DNA of 64,000 nt. It comes from Primula veris (taxonomy: Eukaryota > Streptophyta > Magnoliopsida > Ericales > Primulaceae). Under the pieces are notes generated by a model that had not been told where the DNA came from, searched no databases, and worked only from the letters and a program-made list of their open reading frames with translations. Below, piece by piece: positions 29,201 to 39,416 of the stretch. The translations under genes were made by a program, and so were the position numbers. The first letter of the stretch is position 1. Each line of letters begins with the position of its first letter. The stretch covers positions 31,450,795 to 31,514,794 of the forward strand of contig OY821740.1 of NCBI GenBank assembly GCA_963682055.1, in the 5' to 3' direction.

Positions 29201-29233
29201 GTAGCGCCGCATCGTGCGGACCTTAGTTACTAG
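29201..29233 (+). mobile_element. Helitron 3' terminus
   Basis: A stem-loop CCGCA-tcg-TGCGG (29207-29219) is followed 10 bases later by CTAG at 29230-29233 and then a T. A short GC hairpin followed by CTRR and insertion before T is the diagnostic 3' end of plant Helitrons. The 5' end (TC after an A) could not be located, so length and content are unknown. Confidence 0.65.
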
Positions 29234-29501
29234 TATATATATATAACTATAAGCACTAGCCTTTTACTATAACATAATTTTTTGTTGTACACTTTAAAGT
29301 TACATTATAATTGGTTTACATCAATAATTTTGACACGCATAAATTTTTTACTCTTGTAGTAAAATTTATCTACATTGTTATATTTTAAAGAGAAGAAAAT
29401 GTGAAAGTCATAGCCTTTCATCAGAATACGAGTTTTTATAATATATAAATTGATGGGAAAGACCCATATTTCATTAATTATGAATGGTCGTAACGACCTT
29501 A

Positions 29502-29684
29502 CACTACAAAATAATGTTTGATTTAGTGAGAGTCAAAAGCTGTCACAAGCCTGTCACTAATTTAAAAAGTTGTCGCAAATTGACTAAACTGTCACAAAAC
29601 CGTCATAAAAACCGTCGCTAATAAGCTCGTAACAAAAAATAACGTCACTAATCCCGTCGCTATTTTGGTATTTTTTTTGTAGTG
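29502..29684. mobile_element. CACTA (En/Spm) MITE, 183 bp, TTA target duplication
   Basis: Starts CACTACAAAA and ends TTTTTTTTGTAGTG. Both sides carry TTA (29499-29501 and 29685-29687). Inside are many GTCACTAA and CCGTCGCTA words, typical of CACTA subterminal repeats. No coding capacity. Confidence 0.92.
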
Positions 29685-29687
29685 TTA

Positions 29688-30641
29688 TTACAGCTAAAAT
29701 CCAAATTTAAGCGAAAAATAATTAAATACAATAAGTAATTAATAAGCAAATAAATGCAAATCAAGCATAATATATTAGTTTCATTATTCAAAAATTTATT
29801 GTTTTATTTAGTTATCTTGAAGTAAAAAATAATAAGCCAAAAAGAGTGTTGGAGTGGTACCTCTATCGTACCGAATTGGCCATTACTTCAATTGATGTAT
29901 CGGGTACTTCAAATGTCTTATCGCACATGTACCCATACCACGTACACCCATACCAGATACTCGAGATAATGAAATTGAAATACTTGTGATAAGTACATAG
30001 CAGTAAATTAAAGAAAACTACCGATCGATTAATGAGTATTTGATTAGTATTTAATTTTATGTTAGACCCTTTTAAGTTTTTATATTTTTATTTGAATTTT
30101 TAGTATATTTTACAATTTATTTTTAATTTATCAATTCATAATTTGTTGAAAATAGAAAAATTAAATTAGTTATTCAATTAACCCTTGTATTTGATTGTTT
30201 TTTAATCAAATGACTCAAACAAATTCAGGTTACCCTACCCTAATAAAACTAGGGTATCAAAAACAAATGGAAAAAATATGTTTAGTGTACTGTACTATAA
30301 GTGGTTAACGATTTGGGTACTTGACTATCAATTTTAACAATTGATATACTAAAACTATGAAATACCGATCAATTAAATGACTAACAGTATAAATCGACGA
30401 AATTACATTCACTATATATCACATTTGAGATCTATTTTTGACAAATGATGATAAAATTAAACTCACCATGTGATGATAATATGAGTGCAATTTCATCATT
30501 TTGTTTAACAGTAAGTTTTCAATTGTAACAAATTTTATAGTTTGATAACTTAATTGTTAAACAATGATAATACATTAAACTGAATGTATTTTTCTAAAAA
30601 ACAAATCAAATAAGAAAAGAAGGAACCCAAGACATCCGTTC
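29688..30641. other. Intergenic, nothing recognised
   Basis: AT-rich, with no open frame or repeat structure that I can support. Confidence 0.5.
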
Positions 30642-30825
30642 CCAATTAATTGTCTTTTATGAAATTACGTGCTATTTTGATCGGTTTATAACATGTATCA
30701 AAATTAAATCATATAATTTAATTTTTGAACTATATGATTAACTTTTAAAAAATTTCATTCTAAAAATTTTGATACATATTATAAACCGATCAAAATAACA
30801 CATAATTTCATAAAATAAAAGGATA
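30642..30825. mobile_element. Inverted-repeat MITE, copy 1
   Basis: Arms of about 50 bases (atgaaattacgtgctattttgatcggtttataacatgtatcaaaatt and its reverse) surround an internal atataattta..tgaactatatgatt. A second, longer copy lies at 37178-37388. The two share internal wording, so they belong to one family. Confidence 0.8.
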
Positions 30826-31798
30826 CTATTATTCAAACCCCCCAATGGAAAAAATGGACCCCAGCATCTGCCAACTTGATGGTAAACCCCAGAAGTTGTT
30901 TGGGACTGGACACAAGAAGAAGGGCCCAAATGATGATTGGGGCTGCTAATTAAGGATATTTCAAACTTTAATTTTTATTTATTGGTAGATTTTATTATAT
31001 AAAAAAAGTTGTTTAATCAGTACTATAATAAAAAGTTCATTTGCTATCAGTTTATTTTTTAAAATTGTAACTAAACTAAATGTCGTTAAATTTTAGTAAC
31101 AGAATAACAACCAATCATGTTCCTAAAATTTAACAAAACTCGCTTTATCAACGGTTTTTAAAAAATAACCGGTAAATAAACTTTTTGTTTTTGTTTTGTA
31201 GAGTACTACTCAGACAAATATAAAGAAAAGAAAGAATACTACTGTATGTCTGTATGGAGGGCCGGTGATGATGAGCCGAAACAACACTAAAATGGTCATG
31301 TTTATATTTGTTTTGTTTTGTTTTTTAACAGCTAAAACTACCGGTAGGTGGTAGTAGTGAGAGAAAAAGGCGCCCTTGACAGAGGTCAAGTCGAATGAAA
31401 CTTGTAATAGTTTGTATCTTTATGTGGCTCTGCTTACATGATTGAGACCATAGGTATAATATTCAAAGTAATATCAAAGATAAGAATGCATATAACTGAG
31501 GCAAGACTATGTAGTCGTGCAAGAGTATAGAGAATATAAATGAAGTGTTGTTTTAGTGCTCGAGTTCACAGGGCGAACAAGTAGAAATAAAACAGGACCA
31601 TGATGAAACATAAGAACCAAACAAGTATTATTGTAGTATGTAAAGGAACCGAGAATGTAACAAGAAAGAAATATTTTTATCAAATTTAGTTCTTTGAAAA
31701 GTTTATTATTTTCATTTCGATTCTACAAATAAAATAGGTCGTTAACGACTTTCATTATAGATAAGATATGACAAACTTAAAATAACCCTCAGGCTATG
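30826..31798. other. Intergenic and RAMP4 3' flank
   Basis: A 31-codon open frame at 30855-30950 is GC-richer than its surroundings but is not recognised. The part nearest 31799 is probably the 3' UTR of the minus-strand gene. Confidence 0.35.
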
Positions 31799-33480
31799 TT
31801 GTCATTTGTTGCTGCCCTGATCATCTGGAAGATATCTGCACAATAAGGGAAATGAGAAACTAAATCGTATAAGTGACTTGGTTATATATATAGTTGAGGT
31901 AGATAAAACAATCATTCATGTGATGTTATCATGTATAGTAGTACTGTATTAAATTAAAGAGAGGTGCATAGTAAGGGAATGAGAACAAAGTACATACAGG
32001 ATGCAACAATGATGAAAGCAAAGACACCAAGAATAATGTGGGCATATTCATATTGTGAAGCTTTCTTGGTAGAACCCCTTCTCGCCACATTCTTCTCAAA
32101 CTTGTCCACCTTCCTCTCTGCTAGCCTCTTCGACGTTGTCTGTTCAAATTTATAAACAACATAAAAAATATGATTTTCTTCATAGTCGTATTTCAGAACC
32201 TGGACGACCCGAGTATAAAACTACACAAAACACTCTTCAGCCCGACCCGGCCCGGATTTACACCCTTTTAAACAAAGTTTGAAAAAGTTGTTGTTTGACA
32301 ATAATGGAACATTACCCTAAGCCCTATACAGCATTACTTTGAAGATAAGAAAAAACATATGTTTGAAAACAATAAATAAAGCAATATTAATAAGAGAAAA
32401 GCAATAAGTTAGAACAAAGTAATTGAAGACTTATGTCATAAAATGATGGTTATTTAGGCTTATGTTTGGTAACCGGTTTTTTTATTTCCAAAATCAGATT
32501 TTAAAAATCTGTTTCGAGAATCTACCGAAAAGCTAGATTTTAAAATTCTGGAATTTTTAGCCTAAAAATCAGATTTTCAGAAGCTGAATAATCCGACTTT
32601 CCAAACACCCTCAGATTTTCAAAATCTAAAATCCAAAAATTCATTAAAAAAATATGTTGCCAAACGGAACATTAGTTTCGTTGGAATTTGTCATAAATAA
32701 TCTTAAATACTTATATATATATGTTTCTCTTGAAGTTTTAATTGTTTATTACTTGTTTTGACTTTTGAGTTTTCTCTCACCATATAATTTTTGTGCATGT
32801 CCTTAGTGAAAAAAATCTCAAATAAATTTAATTTAGTTTTTTATATATAGAGAGAAGATCACGGGTATCAATTTGGATAATGGCCAATGAAATACGGTAA
32901 TTGTTTAATTACTGTATATCTAATATATATGGCAATATTATCTATATACGTAACAACTAAATAAATGACACAATTTAATATACGTATTAAAAAAAACGAC
33001 ACGCCTAACCTGAAAAATTCTGCAGTTTTACCCGACCCGGGTTAGGTCAACTCTCAGATTGTTGCCATGTGATCGTAAATCATAACCAACTTAGTGTTGG
33101 AATTATTGTAACCCAACACTTAGATTAATAGATTTCAGAATTAACCTATACGATCAAGAGAAACATGTTGACCATAAAAAATGTGTAATTAATTTGCTTA
33201 TTTATTCTTTATCACGGGAGAGAAAGCAAACAAATTTGATTCAATATGGGCAGAAATTAATTGCAAAACAAATAACACAGCATAAGATCATACCCTTTAA
33301 AAAAAACACCATAAGATAAATACAGTAAATTGAGTATAGAAATTGACCCATAAACAAAATAGCATTTCGAAAAATCACAAAGAAGAACAGAATGTGTGTG
33401 CATATATTTATATAAGTAGTACATAAACAAGTACTAAGAGGAAGTGAAATAAAGAATGTGTTTGTACCATGTATTTGGTT
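31799..33480 (-). CDS. RAMP4: RAMP4/SERP1-like ER tail-anchored protein (63 aa)
   Basis: Three coding exons: 33478-33480 (only the ATG, followed by donor gtacaaac), 31998-32139 (acceptor gaacag|acaacg, donor tcct|gtatgt) and 31799-31845 (gtgcag|atatct). The product starts MTTSKRLAERKVDKFEKNV and has ARRGST. One membrane segment covers about residues 38-52 (IILGVFAFIIVAS), followed by IFQMIRAAT near the end. This is the pattern of ribosome-associated membrane protein 4, a small protein bound to the Sec61 translocon that stabilises membrane proteins under ER stress. The length matches the family (63-70 aa). The variation after RRGST (KKASQYEYAH in place of the usual PETT.KKG.DYPVG) makes it a diverged paralogue. 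Confidence 0.88.
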
Positions 33481-35897
33481 GGAAGCGATCAGTTGCCCAA
33501 TGCAAATTAAAGATGTTGGTGAAGGAGAGAGAAAGATAAATGTGAACAAGTGAACCCTAGGATTGTGCCATCAAAAGTTGTGTGTTATTGTCTTTTGTTA
33601 TTTTATTTTATTTGTGTTTTTTCCTTCTTTTTTTGTCTGTCCAATTGCCTGGTTCCCAAATATAGAGATGACATGTCACCAAAACGTGGACTTTTTTGAC
33701 CAATAGCAACCCCACAAATCGGTCTTGTGACATGATCTTTGATATTTTTTCCCTTCCCTTTCTTTAAAATAAAACTAATAAATTTGTAGGTTTCCCTTTC
33801 ACGCATGCAAAAGAGAGATGATGTATACGCTCCCCTCGATACGTAATACATGCATATATTCTTAATGCAATTGTGTCGGGGTTCCAAAATATTACATTTA
33901 TTTTAAGACTCAAATTTTGATTTCTTTGTACATATGTATTACAAAAAAAACCATAAATACTAGTATATGAAGAGCACAAATAAAAAATGGTCTTTCATTT
34001 TCGAGTTTGTGTTGTGTGTTTTAGACTCTGGAAACGGTTATGTTCACAAAAAGACTTCTTCTACAACGACTTACTGTACTTTCAATGATAATATTGACCG
34101 AGGACAGATATTTAGCTTTGGTGATAGAGCCTCTAACTTTCTGTAACTGATTTGATCGAGAGATAAAAAAAAAGAACAACATAATCATTAGGATTATTAT
34201 TGGATTTGATTAGGATTAGATTCCTATTTATGAGGGGGGGAAATGATAAATCTATTGGTTCTAAGTAGCTCTACCGGAATTGAATTTGTCGACAACATAG
34301 GCCTGCTTTGTATCTGAAAAATAAGGAGTTCATGATAAATTATTGATTGTTCACTGTTATAGCTAGCTTGACTAGAACTTGCGATTCTTGAACAAGCGAA
34401 TGATTTGTTTCTCGGAATACTTGTTTGTCGTTCTGCATAAAACGAGAAGAATCAATTTAGTGTAGTATTTATAATTGTAAATTGGCATCCTATAACTTTT
34501 TTAAAAGGTTGTATTATCACTTAAAAATGATCTGTTTTATTATCTATCCCGATGTATTTTGGCTCTGAGAAAAAAAGTCATAAGCTTAAACGCAAAAACC
34601 AAACAAGTTACTACCTAAATTTACTGATCATTTGTTTGGTTTTTTTTTATACAGGGAATAGATGCAAACTTCATTCAACGCTATGAGTTCCTTGTATTAA
34701 AGAAAATCATCACAGTTTTTTTAAGAGAATGAGTAAAGTCATCAATGAGGAAAAAAGGAATGGGCAGATATTTAGCAAGCAAGATAGAGTTGACAAACCA
34801 TCTCTTATATAAACAAAATGATATAGCAACAGATTGCAAAATCTCGCCTTACACGATGTGTGAAAGAGCCAACTTTGGGTGAATTTAAAATAAAAACCAA
34901 GGATAATATCATGAGCCACACTCAGCAAAATAAAAGGACTGATATCACGTGTTACCATTATATTATTAAGGATTTAATTACTTTAGGATTTATATATACA
35001 TATATATAAAGTAATTTCATTTAAAGGTAAGCAAGAATAATAAAGATATACTTTTTTTCTTGTTTCATACAACATTTCTCCTTTTTTTTCTCTGGATGTT
35101 TATCAATTATCATCATGTTGCTTCTTGGTACTCTAAACTCTACTTCGGGGAGAAACAGTGGTTAGTACCGGACGAATTGTGTTTTACAGAGAGGGATCAG
35201 CCGGAATTTACTCAGCCGTGTCATGTGCCATATACTATATATAACGTAGGTAACTGATCATATTATCGATCCGTATTTCCTATACTGGAAGAGACTCAGT
35301 AGTTAGCAAAACAGTGAACAGCCTATGCACTTGTCATGCTTCACCAATTTAGTTTACTCCGAAGGTTGCTTGCGTAGGCATAGTAGAGAAACATCATGGT
35401 GTTAAATAATCATTTTTCACCATCTAAAATTTGATCTCTCTCGAATTTATCACTTTAGCCTCCTTATAGAACTTGAGAAAAGGAAGAAGAAGAAAAACTC
35501 ACTTCTGATTGTATGTAAGAAAAACCTCCTAAGATGTGTGTGGAGGTTTGCATGTGGGATGGTATGTAAGTTACATCACGGCACGGCCGATCCGGCGCCT
35601 TTTAACACCTAAGTTGTACAATATTTTATGTGCCTTTTTAAGTTAATCGTATATAAAAAAAATCATACCGTGCACGTACAAAAGGGATAATTTTATAGAA
35701 AAATTACAAAATCCTCCATTATATCATTTTAACAAATATTGCTTTAGACATAACACACAACAAAACCATTAAAAAAATGGATTGATGTTAAATTATTTGA
35801 AGCAATTGGTCTAATTGTTTTGTCGTACTTGAGATGATTTACAAACTCTTTTTCATTTGCAATATTAGATAATAAAATTATAATTTGTTCTTCCAAT
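33481..35897. other. RAMP4 leader and intergenic DNA
   Basis: 33481 to about 33560 is probably the 5' UTR and promoter-proximal part of the RAMP4 gene. The rest is AT-rich without recognised features; short open frames here have no family resemblance. Confidence 0.4.
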
Positions 35898-36043
35898 TAT
35901 AATGGTTAATTGTTAGGACCGATTTATCGCAATTAAAAAATCAGATTTATCACATAATATAATGGTTAATTGTTAGGACCGATTTATCGCAATTAAAAAA
36001 TCAGATTTATCACATAATATAATGGTTAATTGTTAGGACCGAT
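35898..36043. repeat. 60-bp tandem repeat, about 2.5 perfect copies
   Basis: 'ataatggttaattgttaggaccgatttatcgcaattaaaaaatcagatttatcacataat' repeats with an exact 60-base period and no visible mismatch, so the expansion is recent. Confidence 0.92.
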
Positions 36044-36424
36044 AATGTAATCTTTTAAGTTATTTAAGTGTAGTTTGTAATTTACTTTTAACCTTTTTAT
36101 GTAAAATTGTAGAAACTAATGTTTTTTGTTTTGTTTTTTATGTTTTCAAAGTTAAACAAACTCTTTTGTTATAAGTCCAAAGTATCAATTTAACAGTGTA
36201 ATACCTATTCTCACTGCACTATTCTTCTTCCTCCTCTCCGTGAACCTGTCTCCTCTGTTAACACAAAATTAACCCACTTCTATTTTAAACCCTTCCATTA
36301 AAATTAGGGTTTTTCATTTCGTTTCTTATATAATCAATTCCTTTTTGGATGTTTCAATTCACCTTTCACATAACTATATTTGTATCCAATTATTCTAATT
36401 TGAGTTTTTTTCTTTTTCGTTTGT

Positions 36425-36502
36425 GTTTTTTTTTTCCGGCGGCTTTTCTTTATTCGGCGCCTAAGATAAAATCTGTTTTGGCTGGCATAAGGGCCGGCCC
36501 TG
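36425..36502. mobile_element. Possible hAT-type terminus
   Basis: Read on the minus strand the block starts CAGGGCCGGCCCTTATGCC and continues with a 'ttatcttaggcgccg' phrase. This resembles one end of plant hAT elements as I remember them. The matching opposite end was not found. Confidence 0.3.
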
Positions 36503-37177
36503 GTCTTTGGCAAGTGATTATATCAACGAAATGATTTATATTTCACATTAATTTGGGCATAATTAGATAAGTTTTGAGAAGGTTATTTAAATTTAAGCAT
36601 TATTTTGTGAAATATGCATTTTTTTAGTTAATTTACAATTGTATGCACTTTTGTTAAAAAAAAACTCGGATTTAGCACCAAAACAGACTCGGTCAAAGTG
36701 ACGTAGCCAAAGTCGGTCCAAATACCCATAAAACAAGGTTTGGACCAAACCAAGCTGAAGCCCAACAAAACCCAACGAGCCAATTCACGCTTATCGATTA
36801 AGTTGACGAGTAAGGTTTAACAGGTCATGCTAACCGGCTAGATAATGAATTTTGGCAGCGACATGTCAAGGTGGACCATGTAACGATTTGAAAATGTGAG
36901 GAAATGAGAAGGCACATAAAACACTCAGTTTGGAGGAAATTAAACGTATATCTAATAATCCTGACCATCCTAGCCTACGACGTCAAAACGAGCATTTTCT
37001 CCAGGTGTTAATGTTGTATGAGCACACGGACAGTTACACTAAAACGAGCGCGGCCGGATACCGGGTCCACGACAGATTTTGGATCGGATTATATACGATA
37101 TTGAAAGCTTTAAAATATTTAAATAGTGTTAGTGTTGACCGAAACTTAGAGAAATTTATGTTTAATAATTCATCCAT

Positions 37178-37388
37178 TCAATTAATTGTTCTATATGAAA
37201 TTACGTGTAATTTTGACCGGACTATAACATGTATTAAAATTGTCGAAATGAAAATTTTCAAAACTAAATCATATAATTTAATGTTTGAACTATATGATTA
37301 ACTTTTGAAAATTTTCATTCTAATAATTTTGATATAAGTTATTGGTCGGTCAAAATTACATGTAAATTCGTAATAGACAATTAATTGA
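37178..37388. mobile_element. Inverted-repeat MITE, copy 2
   Basis: caattaattgttctatatgaaattacgtgtaattttgaccgg at the left pairs with ccggtcaaaattacatg..aattcg..atagacaattaattg at the right. The internal atataattta..tgaactatatgatt matches the copy at 30642-30825. This copy keeps longer arms and is the better reference. Confidence 0.85.
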
Positions 37389-37569
37389 AAACAAATGAAG
37401 TATTAATTTTCTCCTAAACTTTAATAATGAAGTACCATTTTGAGGCAAGTCCAATGATAAATGAAAACATAGTACTATATATTTTTGTATATACAGTATT
37501 ATATTTTAAAAATTAAAAAACAAAATTAAGAAAACTAACATTTTAAAAAGTATATTTTTTATACAAAAA

Positions 37570-37690
37570 ATATGTGTGATTCTGATCATGTTCAATCATC
37601 TATGTCCAATCTTGTTTGATCCTGTCTAATCATGTCTAATATTGTATGTCTAATTTTATTTAATCATATCTAATAATGTCTAATCTTGTT
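37570..37690. repeat. Short degenerate array of TCTAATC(A/T)TGT words
   Basis: About eight variants of 'gtctaatcatgtc' or 'gtctaatcttgtttgat' follow one another. Confidence 0.6.
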
Positions 37691-37913
37691 TGATAACATG
37701 TACTTTTTTTTATTTTTTAAATATTTTTTTTTTTCAAAATTTTCATTTATTTTTTCATTTATTTTTTTTAGCATATTTTATTATTTTTTATAATACGCCG
37801 TGATTGTAATTTAAATAAGTATCGTAATTGTAAATTGTAAATTGTAAATAAGCAGCGAAGTAGTTATTTATTGAGGGTGACTTTTTAAACTTCAAAAAGT
37901 CTGAAAATACTCT

Positions 37914-38060
37914 CAGACCGTAGATTAAATCTACGGTCTGTATTGATTCAACACAGACCGTAGATTTAATCTACGGTTTACAGACATTTGCTGCAAACCG
38001 TAGATTAAATCTACGGTTTGCATTGAATCAATGCAGACCGTAGATTTAATCTACGGTTTG
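37914..38060. repeat. Left terminal array of four palindromes
   Basis: Four palindromes (37914-37940, about 37954-37980, 37996-38022 and 38034-38060) have alternating centres ATTAAAT, ATTTAAT, ATTAAAT, ATTTAAT. The spacers are themselves inverted repeats (ttgattcaa; acagacatttgctg against cagcaaatgtctgt), so the array can fold as one larger structure. Confidence 0.9.
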
Positions 38061-38074
38061 CAGCAAATGTCTGT

Positions 38075-38150
38075 AAATTACACAGTGAGTCCCTGATTTT
38101 CAGAATTACACAGTCAGTCCCTGCAAAAATTACACAGACAGTCCCTGGAA
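38075..38150. repeat. Three tandem 'attacacag..agtccctg' units
   Basis: Short direct repeats of about 27 bases directly inside the left palindrome array. The word 'aaattacacagac' also occurs beside the right array at 46579-46591. Confidence 0.75.
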
Positions 38151-38359
38151 AAAACAGAAAGTTACGAATTTTTTTAAAAAAATTAAATTTTATTCTACAC
38201 TCTCTCTCTTTCTCTCAAAAACCCCCAATTTTCAACCCAAAAAATCACCCAAATCAATCAACCACATTAACTATCAACTTTATTAACAAAAAACCCCAAA
38301 TCATCAATCAAACTTATCCATAATTCAAGGGTATATCTTTTATTCTCTAATTTATTATG

Positions 38360-38690
38360 TTTTTTGTGTAATTTAAATTTGTAAAAAAGGAAAAAATATA
38401 TAAAATATGCAAATCCATAATTCACTTAGCTATATATCATTGTTTGTTGTTTGTTTATATTAATTATAGAAATTTTAATAATTGTTGATATTTTGTCCCA
38501 TTTTTGCATGTTTTTTTATTTTTTGTAATTTTAATTTGTAAAATAGGAAAAAATATATAAAATATGCAAAACCATAATTCACTTAGCTATATATAATTGT
38601 TTGTTGTTTGTTTATATTAATTATAGAAATTTTAATAATTGTTGATATTTGTCCCATTTTTGCATGTTTTTTTATTTTGTTTGGTTAATT
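38360..38690. repeat. Direct duplication of about 160 bp
   Basis: 'gtaaaa.aggaaaaaatatataaaatatgcaaa.ccataattcacttagctatatat' through 'cccatttttgcatgttttttta' occurs twice in tandem. It probably lies in the leader intron of the PMD gene. Confidence 0.8.
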
Positions 38691-38705
38691 TGAATTGTTG
38701 AGAAT

Positions 38706-39285
38706 GTGTTTGGTTATGATTAAAAAATTGAATTATTATTGTTTGGTTTATGAAAAAATGTGTGTTTGGTTATGATTAAAAAATTGAATTATTATTGTTT
38801 GGTTTATGAAAAAATGTGTGTTTGGTTATGATTAAAAAATTGAATTATTATTGTTTGGTTTATGAAAAAATGTGTGTTTGGTTATGATTAAAAAATTGAA
38901 TTATTATTGTTTGGTTTATGAAAAAATGTGTGTTTGGTTATGATTAAAAAATTGAATTATTATTGTTTGGTTTATGAAAAAATGTGTGTTTGGTTATGAT
39001 TAAAAAATTGAATTATTATTGTTTGGTTTATGAAAAAATGTGTGTTTGGTTATGATTAAAAAATTTAATTATTATTGTTGTTTGGTTTATGAAAAAATGT
39101 GTGTTTGGTTATGATTAAAAAATTTAATTATTATTGTTTGGTTTATGAAAAAATGTGTGTTTGGTTATCATTAAAAAATTTAATTATTATTGTTTGGTTT
39201 ATGAAAAAATGTGTGTTTGGTTATGATTAAAAAATTTAATTATTATTGTTGTTTGGTTTATGAAAAAATGTGTGTTTGGTTATCA
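38706..39285. repeat. 56-bp minisatellite, about 10 copies
   Basis: Unit: gtgtttggttatgattaaaaaattgaattattattgtttggtttatgaaaaaat. The first seven copies are almost identical at an exact 56-base period. Later copies have small changes (ttgaat to tttaat, an extra ttg). It ends about 130 bases before the PMD start codon and decays into 'ggttatcatt' words. Confidence 0.93.
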
Positions 39286-39416
39286 TTAATTGGTTATAAT
39301 TGAGTTATCATTGTTTGGTTATCATTGAATTATCATTGTTTGGTTATCATTAATTGGTTATGTTATCATTTTTTTGGTTATCATTAATTGAGTTATATTT
39401 GGTTATCATAGTTAGG

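Noticed and set aside
33241..33979. Overlapping minus-strand frames of 70-100 codons
   Set aside because: They fall in the RAMP4 leader, intron and upstream region; hydrophobic AT-rich translations without family likeness.
36930..37301. 123-codon plus-strand frame
   Set aside because: Its second half is the MITE at 37178-37388, and the first half resembles nothing I know.
37914..38060. Palindrome array as a CRISPR array
   Set aside because: The spacers are short and self-complementary, both transposon ends carry the same array, and the DNA is plant nuclear.
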